This document shows positions 49,203 through 58,311 of a DNA stretch of 64,000 nt, piece by piece (the stretch's first letter is position 1; each line of letters starts with the position of its first letter). A model generated the notes under the pieces. That model did not search any database. It was not told where the DNA came from and saw nothing but the letters and a program-made list of their open reading frames with translations. The DNA is taken from NCBI GenBank assembly GCA_000171835.1, contig ABHC01000009.1:124001-188000 (forward strand), in the 5' to 3' direction. The translations under genes and the position numbers were made by a program. The DNA is from an alpha proteobacterium BAL199 (lineage in GTDB: Bacteria; Pseudomonadota; Alphaproteobacteria; Thalassobaculales; Thalassobaculaceae).

Positions 49203-51291
49203 ACGCAGAGGCTGGCGCATCGGCGTCGATATCGGCGGAACCTTCACCGACGTGGTGCTGTGGAACGACGCGGGCGGAGCGCTTCGGCGCGACAAGCTGC
49301 TGACCACCCCGGCGGACCCGTCGCGGGCGGTGGTCGACGGCATCGGCCGGATCCTGGCGCGCGAAGGGCTGCGGCCCATCGACCTGACCTCGGTCATTCA
49401 CGGCACGACCCTGGTGGCGAACGCCTTGATCGAGCGCCGCGGCGTGAAGACCGGGCTGGTGACGACGGCGGGGTTTCGCGACGTGCTGGAGATCGGCCGG
49501 GAGTGGCGCTACGACCTTTACGACCTGAACATCACCATGCCGACACCCCTGGTGCCGCGCGACCGGCGCACCGAAGTGGTCGAGCGGGTCTCCGCTTCCG
49601 GCGACGTGCTCACGCCGCTCGACGAGGACAGTGTCGTCGCGGCGGCGAAGACCCTGCGGGAGAGCGGGGCGGAAGCGGTGGCTGTGGCGCTGCTGCATTC
49701 CTATCGCAAGCCGGCTCATGAGCGCCGGGTCGGCGAGATCCTGGCAGGCGAACTGCCGGGCGTCGACATCACCCTGTCCTCCGACGTCAGCCCCGAACTC
49801 GGCGAGTACGAGCGGACGTCGACGGCGGTCGCCAATGCCTATGTGCTGCCGATCTTCGCGCGGTATGTCGGCCGGCTGGTGGACGAACTGCGGTCCATGG
49901 GTTTTGCCCACGACCTGCTGCTGATGCTGTCGGACGGCCGCTGCATCCGCGCCGACATCGCCGCGCGCTATCCGATCCGGCTGGTGCAGTCCGGCCCGGC
50001 GGCGGGGGCGGAGGCGGCCCGCCTGTTCGGGGATCTGGCGGATGTGGGTGACGTCCTGTGCTTCGACATGGGCGGGACGACGGCGAAGGCCTGCCTGATT
50101 CATCATGGCGAGCCGGAGCGCACCGCGCGTTTCGAGGTCGCCCGCGAGACCCGGTTCGCCGAGGGCAGCGGCCTCCCGCTGCAGATCCCGGCGATCGATA
50201 TGATCGAGATCGGCGCCGGCGGCGGCAGTATCGCCTCCATCGATGCCCGCGGCCTGATCCAGGTCGGGCCCCTGAGCGCCAGTGCCGATCCGGGACCGGC
50301 CTGCTACGGCAAGGGCAACGACAGGCCGACGGTCACCGACTGCGACCTGATCCTGGGATACCTGGACGCCGGGTCGTTCCTGGCCGGGCGCATGACCCTC
50401 GACAAGGCGGCGGCGGAGAAGGCGATCGAGACCCATCTGGCCAAACCGCTGGGCGTGTCGGTGGTCGAGGCTGCCTGGGGCGTGCATGAGACGGTAACCG
50501 CCAGCATGGCGCAGGCGGCCTCCATCCACGCCATCGAGCGCGGTTTGGATGCAACCCGTTTCGCCATGTTGCCGATCGGTGGCGCCGGTCCGGTGCATGC
50601 CTGCGGCATGGCGGCGAAGATGAACATCGACCGTTTGGTCTGTCCGGTTGGCGCCGGCGTGGCCTCGGCCATCGGCATGTTGGCGGCCCCGGTGTCCTTC
50701 GAGGTCGCGCGGGCGGCCCCGGTTCGGCTCGACGCGTTCGATCCCGCCGAGGCCCGGTCGCTGATCGAGGAGATGCGGCAGGAGACCCGCGCCCTGGTAA
50801 CGGGTGCCGGTATTGCCGAGGCGGATGTGAGCTACCGGGTCAGCGCCATGATGCGCTACGTCGGACAGGGCTACGAGATCGACGTGACGGTCGACGCCGC
50901 CCGGCTGGAGAGCGACGGGGCGGCCATGCTCGCCGCCGGGTTCGCCGAGGCCTACCGCGATCGTTACGGACGGGTGGAGCGCATGGCCAGCGAGATCCTG
51001 TCCTGGCGGGTGGTCGGCGCCGGTCCCCGCCCGCCGCTGGCCTCCGCCCTCAGCGCGTCGTCAGATCGCAAGGCCGAGGCCCCGGTTGCGACGGGGTCGC
51101 GGCCGGTGTTCTTCGGCGACGGCTTCGTCGACACCCCGGTCTATGCCCGCATGACCCTGGCCAGCGGCCAGACGCTTGTCGGTCCTGCGATCATCGAGGA
51201 GGACGAGTCCACGCTGGTGGTTCCGCCGTCCTTCGATCTGACGGTCGATGTCGCCCTGAACCTGGTGGCGGATCGGAGGGTTCCGGCGTGA
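49186..51291 (+). CDS. Hydantoinase A/oxoprolinase family subunit (ATP-binding)
   Basis: The 701-residue protein begins with the actin-like phosphate loop GVDIGGTFTDVVLWND (residues 12-27), then HGTTLVANALIERRG and a second phosphate loop CFDMGGTTAKACLIH. It ends in the small C-terminal domain of the family. It supplies the ATP-dependent activation of a lactam or imide carbonyl for HyuB. The start lies inside hyuB, and its stop overlaps the start of the next gene by four bases, so B, A and the ThDP enzyme are translationally coupled. Confidence 0.93.
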   Translation: MASSTERRGWRIGVDIGGTFTDVVLWNDAGGALRRDKLLTTPADPSRAVVDGIGRILAREGLRPIDLTSVIHGTTLVANALIERRGVKTGLVTTAGFRDVLEIGREWRYDLYDLNITMPTPLVPRDRRTEVVERVSASGDVLTPLDEDSVVAAAKTLRESGAEAVAVALLHSYRKPAHERRVGEILAGELPGVDITLSSDVSPELGEYERTSTAVANAYVLPIFARYVGRLVDELRSMGFAHDLLLMLSDGRCIRADIAARYPIRLVQSGPAAGAEAARLFGDLADVGDVLCFDMGGTTAKACLIHHGEPERTARFEVARETRFAEGSGLPLQIPAIDMIEIGAGGGSIASIDARGLIQVGPLSASADPGPACYGKGNDRPTVTDCDLILGYLDAGSFLAGRMTLDKAAAEKAIETHLAKPLGVSVVEAAWGVHETVTASMAQAASIHAIERGLDATRFAMLPIGGAGPVHACGMAAKMNIDRLVCPVGAGVASAIGMLAAPVSFEVARAAPVRLDAFDPAEARSLIEEMRQETRALVTGAGIAEADVSYRVSAMMRYVGQGYEIDVTVDAARLESDGAAMLAAGFAEAYRDRYGRVERMASEILSWRVVGAGPRPPLASALSASSDRKAEAPVATGSRPVFFGDGFVDTPVYARMTLASGQTLVGPAIIEEDESTLVVPPSFDLTVDVALNLVADRRVPA

Positions 51292-52904
51292 GCGATAGTC
51301 CCCCACGGTTCGTTGACTGGCTGGCCGCCGAGCTTGCCGCCCGAGGCACCCGGTTCGCCTTCGGTGTGCCGGGGGGCGGGACGACGCTGGACCTGCTGAT
51401 GGCGCTGCACGCCGCCGGCATCCGCTCGGTCATTACCGCGCGGGAGGATGCGGCCGCGATCATGGCCGGGGTTGCCGGACGCCTTGCGAACGCTCCCGGT
51501 GTCGCCTTCACCACCAAGGGACCGGGCCTCGCTTCGGCGACCAACGGGATCGCGTCGGCGCTGCTCGACCGGATGCCGGTGCTGACGGTCGCTGAGAATT
51601 TCGACCGGGACGAGCTCGCCTACCTGACCCATCAGGTCTTCGATCAAGCCGGGTTCGCCGCCGGCCTGTTCGACGGCACGCCGGGCACCGATGCGACGGT
51701 CGTCGGCGCGGACAGGACGGCGGTCTCGGCCGCCCTCGATGCGATGATGCGCACGCCCATGGGGCCGGCTTTGTTACTGGGCGAGCCGTCAGACATGACC
51801 GCGCCGGTCGGGGAGGGGGCAGCGCCCAGCGGCTCGCTCCCCGTCCCGCCAGGTGCCGATCTGGACCGGGCAGCCGCCCTGCTGGCGCGGGCGCACCGGC
51901 CGGTGATCGTCGCCGGTCTGGAAGCGACCACGCCGGAAGCGGCCGCGGGCATTCGTCGACTGGCGGAGGCGCTCGGGACGCCGGTGCTCGTCACCTACAT
52001 GGCCAAAGGTGTGGTGCCGGACGACCATCCGTTGTTCGCCGGGATCTTCACCGGCGGGGCGATCGAGCAGGCTTGCGTGGCCTCGGCCGATCTCATCGTC
52101 CTGGCCGGGCTCGACCCGGTGGAGCTGATCCGCAAGCCTTGGCCCTATGCCGCGCCGGTGCTGGATCTGTCGGCGGTTGCCTATGCGCCGCATTACGTGA
52201 CGCCGACGGTCCGCGTGCTCGGGCCGGTGGCGGCGGCGACCGGCGCGTTGGCGGATGAAGCCCAGCCCACCGACTGGACGGAAGAGGAAATCGCCGGCCA
52301 TCTGGAGCGGTTCCGCACCGGCATGTCGATGCCGACGGACGGCGGCCTGTCGGCGGGCGTCGTCGTCGATGCGGCCATTGCCGCGTTCGTGGACAGGCCC
52401 CGGCTGACCGTGGATGCCGGCGCGCATATGTTCTCCGCCTGCGCCTTCTGGCCCTGCGCCGAGCCGTTGGATCTGCTGATCTCCAACGGCCTTGCCAGCA
52501 TGGGCTTCGCGGTGCCGGCGGCGATCGCGGCGGCGCTGCACGACCCGGCGCGCGGCGCTCTGGCAATGACCGGCGATGGCGGGCTTCTGATGTGTCTCGG
52601 CGAGCTTAAGACGGCCGCCGCCCTCGGTGCCAACCTCACCGTCATCGTGTTCAACGACGCGGCACTCTCGCTGATCGACATCAAGCGCCAGCAACGCCAG
52701 ATGCCGGATCTGGGTCTGTCCTGGCCGGCACCGGATTTCGCGGCGATCGCCGGCGGTTTCGGCTTCGAGACCTGGACCGCCCGGAGCGAGAGGGAAATGC
52801 GCCAGGCCTGCTCGGCTGCCGCACGGTCGGTCGGACCGAGGCTGATCGATGCCCGGATCGACCCGGCTGGTTACCCCGACCAGCTTCGCAGCCTTCGTGG
52901 ATAG
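51288..52904 (+). CDS. Thiamine-diphosphate-dependent enzyme of the acetolactate synthase/decarboxylase family
   Basis: The 538-residue protein starts at a GTG with GGAGGG upstream. The N-terminal Pyr domain has RFAFGVPGGGTTLDLLMAL and the cofactor-activating Glu in ITAREDAAAIMAG. The middle Rossmann-like domain spans about 190-310. The C-terminal PP domain has the GDG-N motif (MTGDGGLLMCLGELKTAAAL then IVFNDAAL) that binds Mg-ThDP. Related proteins decarboxylate 2-oxo acids or form acetolactate. Its operon position after an aminotransferase fits removal of CO2 from the resulting 2-oxo acid. Confidence 0.9.
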   Translation: MSDSPPRFVDWLAAELAARGTRFAFGVPGGGTTLDLLMALHAAGIRSVITAREDAAAIMAGVAGRLANAPGVAFTTKGPGLASATNGIASALLDRMPVLTVAENFDRDELAYLTHQVFDQAGFAAGLFDGTPGTDATVVGADRTAVSAALDAMMRTPMGPALLLGEPSDMTAPVGEGAAPSGSLPVPPGADLDRAAALLARAHRPVIVAGLEATTPEAAAGIRRLAEALGTPVLVTYMAKGVVPDDHPLFAGIFTGGAIEQACVASADLIVLAGLDPVELIRKPWPYAAPVLDLSAVAYAPHYVTPTVRVLGPVAAATGALADEAQPTDWTEEEIAGHLERFRTGMSMPTDGGLSAGVVVDAAIAAFVDRPRLTVDAGAHMFSACAFWPCAEPLDLLISNGLASMGFAVPAAIAAALHDPARGALAMTGDGGLLMCLGELKTAAALGANLTVIVFNDAALSLIDIKRQQRQMPDLGLSWPAPDFAAIAGGFGFETWTARSEREMRQACSAAARSVGPRLIDARIDPAGYPDQLRSLRG

Positions 52905-52949
52905 AGGATCCGCCACTGGGGCTCTGTCACGTCTTTGGCCTGAGCACAT

Positions 52950-53286
52950 GTCGCCCCGGCTCTCTCTACATCGTCGGCGATCTGGCCCCAGGGCTGAACG
53001 ACCAGGGCATCCAGCATATCCGCGGCGCGCCGAGCCATCCGCGGGCTCGGATCGGGCCTTCATGAACCCCTACGGCAACGAGCGATACCACGAGAGCCTC
53101 GGAAACCTTCCGCCGGCCGACCTCTCCTTGGGACGCGCTCATTACATCATCGAAACCAGCAAAGGAATCTATAGAGCGACGTTCCGCGCCAGAAATCTGG
53201 TGCACCAAAATCAAGCCGTACAGCATCATCAAACAGGAGCCGGATCCTCTTTTGCCAAACGAGCTAAACAGGGCCAATTATCCTGA
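52950..53286 (+). pseudogene. IS3-family transposase (orfB) C-terminal relic
   Basis: Two frames together give the end of an IS3-group OrfB: DLAPGLNDQGIQHIRGAPSHP, then after a deletion and frameshift NERYHESLGNLPPADLSLGRAHYIIETSKGIYR. The normal protein has about 50 more residues between these parts. It directly follows the catabolic operon and marks its right edge. Confidence 0.75.
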
Positions 53287-53457
53287 CGATGGATGAGGAA
53301 GGTTCTCCTCATCCTACAGCCTTCTCACTGTCGATTGTCGTCTGACTACCCGAGAGTATGCCGATCTGTACTATGGGGCAGCTATTTTGGTGGGCGTATT
53401 GACACTGAAATGGGTCTCACTGACCAGCAGATTGGCTTTGCAGCGCTCTCGCGTGAA

Positions 53458-54003
53458 TTACGCAGCACTCTTCCATTTTAGTGGAGTCATGTAGACGATG
53501 CGATCACCTACACTGACCATCACATCGCCATCCTGAATATTGATCTGGAGCCTCATCGCGCGGCTCGCCAGTTTTGCCAGTTCGCCCGTATCTTTTTCGG
53601 AAAAATTAATCACTTGAAGGTTCTCAAAACGGGTGGTGTTTTTCTTTATCTTGTCCCACCAGATTTCGGCCGTCCTGCCGCCATAAGGATAAACAATCAC
53701 TTTGCCGGCCTTGCCACAGGATTGACGCATCACCTTCTCGCTGGGAAGCCCTAGGGCCACCCATACATCAAGCGCGCCGTTCAAGCTCTTCTGCCAGATG
53801 TCGGGCTCGTCATCCGTTGACAGTCCCTTCGTCATTTCAAGATTCTCATGGGCATTGAGCGCAAAGGCGACAATGCGCACCATCAGACGTTCATTCGTCT
53901 CAGAGGGATGCTTTGCCACGGTCAATTTATGGGTCTCATAGTAGTGACGATCCATATCGGAGACCGAAAGCTCAACTTTATGAATGGTGGCATTCTGCGC
54001 CAT
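53458..54003 (-). CDS. YaeQ family protein
   Basis: The 181-residue protein matches the YaeQ family over its whole length: ATIHKVELSVSDMDRHYYETH, TNERLMVRIVAFALNAHE, LSTDDEPDIWQKSLNGALDVWVALG and PYGGRTAEIWWDKI. The fold is a PD-(D/E)XK nuclease relative, but no clear biochemical role is established. It is more AT-rich than surrounding genes and stands alone between an IS3 relic and an IS630 element, so it was probably acquired. The 286 bases between it and the IS630 element show no gene. Confidence 0.92.
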   Translation of the reverse strand: MAQNATIHKVELSVSDMDRHYYETHKLTVAKHPSETNERLMVRIVAFALNAHENLEMTKGLSTDDEPDIWQKSLNGALDVWVALGLPSEKVMRQSCGKAGKVIVYPYGGRTAEIWWDKIKKNTTRFENLQVINFSEKDTGELAKLASRAMRLQINIQDGDVMVSVGDRIVYMTPLKWKSAA

Positions 54004-54289
54004 GATTTGTCCCAGGACTGCGGAGACTGCGATGCTTACAGGGGGTGGCGACCCTGTGAAAGTGATAATTCGGCCGGGACGGTGTGGTCACGAATCCGGT
54101 GCCGGAACGAACGAGTGCGTTGTCACATCAAGGCGTGGCGATTGGTCGGGTCGGGTCGGCGCGTAGGCTCTTACGACGAAGCCGATCTCATATGCGCGCC
54201 TGCACTATCCGCCGTCGACCGTCCAGGACGCCGTTTGGCCGTACCGACGGTTCAAGTAATGAACAGAATGTCCAATACGATCAGCGCTC

Positions 54290-55444
54290 CTAGTGGATAA
54301 AATCCGACATTAGAATCCCGCTCAGGATTCCCGCGGGTTCGGTGGCGTGCGAGTCTGGGGCATGCGCACCGGGATCAGCTTCACCGTCAGTACCGCCGAT
54401 CGCGCCCGCCTGGAGGCGATCGTGGCGGACCGCAACAGCCCGCAAAAGCACGTCTGGCGCTGCCGGATCGTGCTGCTCACCGCCGCGGGCCTGGGCACCA
54501 ACGCGATCATGCGCGAGGCCGGGGTCGCCAAGACGGCGGTCTGGCGCTGGCAGGAGCGCTTCGCCGCCGAAGGCGTGGACGGGCTGCTGCGGGACAAGAC
54601 GCGCCCGTCGCGGATCCCGCCGCTGGACCCCTCGGTGGCCGAGCGCGTCGTCGCCCTGACCCTGACCGATCCGCCCGGCGAGACGACCCACTGGACCGCC
54701 GCAACGATGGCGGCACAGACCGGCATCTCGGTTAGTTCGGTGCAGCGGATCTGGCGTGCTCACGGTTTGGCCCCGCATCGGATCCGGCAGTTCAAGCTCT
54801 CGAACGACCCGGAGTTCGTGACCAAGCTGCGCGACGTGGTCGGGCTCTATGTCGACCCGCCGGCCCACGCCATCGTGCTCAGCGTCGACGAGAAGAGCCA
54901 GATCCAGGCGCTCGACCGCACCCAGCCCGGCCTGCCGCTGAAGAAGGGCCGCGCCGGCACCATGACCCACGACTACAAGCGCCATGGCACCACCACCTTG
55001 TTCGCTGCCCTCAACGTGCTCGACGGCACCGTCATCGGCCGCAACATGCAGCGTCACCGCCACCAGGAGTTCATCCGCTTCCTCAACCACATCGAGGCCC
55101 AGGTTCCGGCCGGCAAGGTGATCCACGCCGTCCTCGACAACTACGCCGCCCACAAGCACCCCAAGGTCCGCGCCTGGCTGCACCGCCATCCCCGCTGGAC
55201 CTTCAACTTCGTGCCGACCTCATGTTCCTGGCTCAACGCCGTCGAAGGCTTCTTCGCCAGGCTCGCCAAGCGCCGCCTCAAGCGCGGCGTCTTCCGCTCT
55301 GTCGCCGACCTCCAGGCCGCCATCAACCGCTTCCTCGACGAGCACAACGCCTCAGATCCGAAGCCCTTCAACTGGACAGCCGATCCCGACAAAATCATCG
55401 CCGCCGTCAGGCGTGGGCACCAAGTGTTGGATTCTATCCACTAG
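54290..55444 (+). mobile_element. IS630-family insertion sequence
   Basis: The element runs from CTAG at 54290 to CTAG at 55444 (about 1155 bases). The ends are inverted repeats, CTAGTGGATAAAATCC on the left against CTAGTGGATAGAATCC on the right strand, one mismatch in 16. IS630 elements insert at TA, often within CTAG, which fits. One transposase gene fills it, and its stop codon lies in the right end. Confidence 0.88.
54362..55444 (+). CDS. IS630-family transposase
   Basis: The 360-residue protein has an N-terminal helix-turn-helix pair (TNAIMREAGVAKTAVWRWQERF) and a DDE domain: LSVDEKSQIQAL, VLDNYAAHKHPKV and SWLNAVEGFFARL provide Asp, Asp and Glu. An ATG five codons upstream is possible. 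The frame is intact, so the element may still be active. Confidence 0.93.
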   Translation: MRTGISFTVSTADRARLEAIVADRNSPQKHVWRCRIVLLTAAGLGTNAIMREAGVAKTAVWRWQERFAAEGVDGLLRDKTRPSRIPPLDPSVAERVVALTLTDPPGETTHWTAATMAAQTGISVSSVQRIWRAHGLAPHRIRQFKLSNDPEFVTKLRDVVGLYVDPPAHAIVLSVDEKSQIQALDRTQPGLPLKKGRAGTMTHDYKRHGTTTLFAALNVLDGTVIGRNMQRHRHQEFIRFLNHIEAQVPAGKVIHAVLDNYAAHKHPKVRAWLHRHPRWTFNFVPTSCSWLNAVEGFFARLAKRRLKRGVFRSVADLQAAINRFLDEHNASDPKPFNWTADPDKIIAAVRRGHQVLDSIH

Positions 55445-55693
55445 GATCGTCTCAGGTAGTGAGGAGTAGGGAACACACCTTGTTGTACCCGCAACTGATC
55501 GCCCGTTCGGATTTTCTTTGCTGTTGAGGGGCTATGATCCGATTTTCCGATCAGCCTAAGCTTTGGTTTCGCGAGACTTGAAGTTGATCAATTCCATCGA
55601 AGAGGCAGATCGCGCAATCGGGTATCTCTGATCGAACATCCGGATCACGCTAATCAAAGTTTCCGATTTCTAGATATCAACAGAACTACCAAC
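55445..55693. other. AT-richer spacer without a gene
   Basis: The 249 bases between the IS630 element and IS6 copy D contain no convincing reading frame, no hairpin terminator and no match to the truncated ends of the genes broken at the other IS6 copies. Confidence 0.5.
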
Positions 55694-56509
55694 GGTGTTG
55701 TCACGTTAACGTGCCTGAGGTTGCGGGTTCAATGATCCGGGCGTAGGCGGTGTCGATGCAAACAGAGAAAATCAGCTACAAGCGCCACCGCTTTCCGCCT
55801 CAGATCATTTCTCATGTTGTCTGGCTCTACGCCCGGTTCAACTTGAGCCTGCGCGAGGTCGAGGAGCTTATGCTGGAACGTGGTGTGGACGTTTCGTATG
55901 AGACGATCCGGCGCTGGACCGTCAAGTTCGGTCCCCGGATCGCCCACGTTCTGCGGCGACGGCAGCCTCGCCCTGGTGATGTTTGGCATCTGGACGAAGT
56001 CGTCGTGAAGATCGCGGGCCGGTCATACTGGCTGTGGCGCGCCGTCGACCAACACGGTGTCGTTCTTGAGGAAATCTTACAATCGAAGCGAGACAAGCGC
56101 GCTGCAAAGCGGCTTTTGATCAAGCTGATGAAACGTTGGGGCTTCGTGCCCAAAAGGATCATTACGGACAAACTGCGCTCATATGGGGCCGCCAAGCGCG
56201 AGGTCGCGCCTGGCCTTGATCATTGGTCACACAAGGGGCTCAATAACCGCGCCGAGAACAGCCACTTGCCCTTCCGAAAACGAGAGCGGGTGATGCAAGG
56301 CTTCCGATCACCGGGTGGATTACAACGCTTCGTGTCTATGCAATCCGCAACCCGCAATCGTTACTCTGTCCCAGCCCGCCGTCGTTCCGCCCTCACCATT
56401 CGCTACCATCGGCTCGAAGCGTTCGAAGCTTGGAAATCCGCGGCACATGCCGCTTGATCAACGACCGGCATGCCAACTTGCTAACTCGACGAGTTAACGT
56501 GACAACACC
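55694..56509 (+). mobile_element. IS6-family insertion sequence, copy D
   Basis: The full-length 816-base copy has the same 17-base terminal repeats as copies A and B and the same orientation as A. The flanking octamers (CTACCAAC left, TGCCGAAC right) do not match, so its two sides were brought together by recombination rather than one insertion. It forms the right boundary of the rearranged island. Confidence 0.92.
55750..56457 (+). CDS. IS6-family transposase, copy D
   Basis: The translation is identical to copy A (235 residues; Asp82, Asp140, Glu169). It is intact. Confidence 0.94.
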   Translation: MSMQTEKISYKRHRFPPQIISHVVWLYARFNLSLREVEELMLERGVDVSYETIRRWTVKFGPRIAHVLRRRQPRPGDVWHLDEVVVKIAGRSYWLWRAVDQHGVVLEEILQSKRDKRAAKRLLIKLMKRWGFVPKRIITDKLRSYGAAKREVAPGLDHWSHKGLNNRAENSHLPFRKRERVMQGFRSPGGLQRFVSMQSATRNRYSVPARRRSALTIRYHRLEAFEAWKSAAHAA

Positions 56510-56741
56510 TGCCGAACAAATTTTTTAGACACAGCGACGTTAGCTCGTCTTCTGGTTGCCAACGGGGGGAAAATGCGACGGAGAACCATCCGATGACTTT
56601 GTTCATCGACCGTTGTCGGTCCGCCTGCCGCAGAATCACGGCAAACTCAAGGAGCCGTCTCGAATGCGCCGGATCCAAGAACACCGACACGAGGGCCCGC
56701 ACGAGGTCTGATTTTTTAGGGCGTGTTGTCACATGATCCAT
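56510..56741 (-). pseudogene. Unidentified protein gene truncated by IS6 copy D
   Basis: A minus-strand frame from the Met at 56741 reads about 77 residues (RPKKSDLVRALVSVFLDPAH, LLEFAVILRQADRQRS, WFSVAFSPRWQPEDELTSL) and then enters the inverted repeat of copy D and stops. The sequence looks protein-like, with alternating charged and hydrophobic residues, but I do not recognise a family. Its C-terminal part is missing. Confidence 0.4.
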
Positions 56742-57003
56742 GATGCTGGTTTGCCAATGCCGCTGAGCTATAGGTGAAAGAATGCTGCGATGCGGCATAA
56801 AGCTGCCACATCATAGAAGCAACGAACCGTTGGCAGCGCCTCCTCAAGGCTAAGGTTCAGGGTCGGCAATCCACTCTTGATTCACCACGACCCGTAGACT
56901 CAGTAAAGGGACTATCGGAATGCCAAGGTTGTCTCTTGTTGCAATCTTCCGACACTCGGCAAAGATGGTGTGAACGATCCAGCCGAAATCGCTGCGAGGA
57001 CCT

Positions 57004-57438
57004 ATGCTCAAAGAGTTCCGCACCTTCGCCCTGAAGGGCAACGTCGTCGACCTGGCGGTCGGCATCATCATCGGTGCGGCCTTCACCGGCATCGTGTCGT
57101 CCCTGGTCAACGACGTCGTCATGCCGCCGATCGGAGTGTTGATGGGCGGAATCGATTTCTCCGACTACTTCATCGTGCTGAAGGGCGGTGAAGCCCCGGC
57201 TTCGTTGGCCGCGGCCAAGGATGCCGGCGTGCCGGTCCTGGCCTATGGGAAGTTCATCAATGCCCTGATCAACTTCCTGATCGTGGCGTGGGCGCTGTTC
57301 TTCGTGGTGCGGCAGATGAACACCCTGCGCCGCCGGTTCGAAGCCCAGGAGGCTCAGGCTGCCCAGGCGCCGGCAACCCCGCCACGCCAGGAGCAGCTGT
57401 TGACCGAGATCCGCGACCTGCTCAAGGCACAATCTTGA
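57004..57438 (+). CDS. mscL: Large-conductance mechanosensitive channel
   Basis: The 144-residue protein shows the MscL pattern. The N-terminal amphipathic helix [20 protein letters not shown] leads into TM1 ([20 protein letters not shown], pore-lining Gly/Ala/Val). TM2 follows ([19 protein letters not shown]), then a Gln/Ala-rich linker and the C-terminal bundle helix. As a homopentamer it releases solutes under hypo-osmotic shock. It is the first intact core gene to the right of the island. Confidence 0.96.
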   Translation: MLKEFRTFALKGNVVDLAVGIIIGAAFTGIVSSLVNDVVMPPIGVLMGGIDFSDYFIVLKGGEAPASLAAAKDAGVPVLAYGKFINALINFLIVAWALFFVVRQMNTLRRRFEAQEAQAAQAPATPPRQEQLLTEIRDLLKAQS

Positions 57439-57499
57439 TCTCCACCGTCCACGGGGTGCTACCATTCGCCCAACAGTCTCGAATCCGAAGGAGGACGCC

Positions 57500-58288
57500 A
57501 TGTCCGTAACCGCGCTTACTGGCACACGCCGCCCGGTCAAGTATTCCGAGGACGAATGGCGGCTGCGGGTCGAACTCGCCGCCTGCTACCGGCTGGTCGA
57601 GCACTTCGGCATGGCCGATCTGGTCTACAACCACATTACGGTGCGCCTGCCCGACCCGGTCGACGGCAAGGAGGTGTTCCTGATCAACGGCTTCGGCCGG
57701 CACTACACCGAGATCACCGCGTCCAACCTGCTGCGCGTCGACATCGACGGCAAGGCGCTCGACCAGGACAACTATCCGGTGAACGGACCCGGTTACGTCA
57801 TCCACTCGGCGATCCACCGGGCCCGGCATGATGTCGCCTGCATCATCCACACCCACAGCCGCGCCGGCTGCGGTGTGGCGGCGCTCAAGGACGGGCTGGT
57901 TCCGCTCGACCAGCAGTCCATGCAGTTCCACAAGCGCGTCGCCTATCACGAGCTCGAAGGCATCGCCACCGACCTGGGCGAACAGGACCGGTTGATCGCC
58001 GATCTGGGCGACCAGAACGCCATGATCCTGCGCAACCACGGCCTGCTCACCTGCGGCCGCTCGGTCGCCGAGGCGTTCCGGAAAATGTATTACCTGGAAC
58101 GCGCCTGCCGGCTGCAACTCGACGTCATGAGCACAGGTGGCGCCATCGCCGTCCCCCCGGAACACGTCGCCGAGCACACCGCCCAGCAATGGGAGAGGGG
58201 GTCGGCCGGCCAGGGTACCGTCGACACCATCGAATGGCCGGCGCTGGTTCGCCTCATGGAAAAGAAAGACCCGGGTTTCGCCGCCTGA
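57500..58288 (+). CDS. Class II aldolase/adducin family protein
   Basis: The 262-residue protein has the zinc-site pattern of fuculose/rhamnulose-type aldolases: IIHTHSRAGCGVAAL provides two His, and ILRNHGLLTCGRSVAEAF a third. The N-terminal VYNHITVRLPD is also typical. Members include aldolases, decarboxylases and dehydratases, so the reaction is open. A GGAGG sequence lies upstream of the ATG. It converges with algH. Confidence 0.88.
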   Translation: MSVTALTGTRRPVKYSEDEWRLRVELAACYRLVEHFGMADLVYNHITVRLPDPVDGKEVFLINGFGRHYTEITASNLLRVDIDGKALDQDNYPVNGPGYVIHSAIHRARHDVACIIHTHSRAGCGVAALKDGLVPLDQQSMQFHKRVAYHELEGIATDLGEQDRLIADLGDQNAMILRNHGLLTCGRSVAEAFRKMYYLERACRLQLDVMSTGGAIAVPPEHVAEHTAQQWERGSAGQGTVDTIEWPALVRLMEKKDPGFAA

Positions 58289-58311
58289 CGGGCAGCGGGG
58301 GCGCTGACTCT

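Noticed and set aside
56750-56785. tRNA-like stretch on the minus strand (ACCTATAGCTCAGCGG)
   Set aside because: The D-arm-like start resembles a tRNA, but the matching GAGC half, anticodon stem and TPsiC arm cannot be formed from the following bases.
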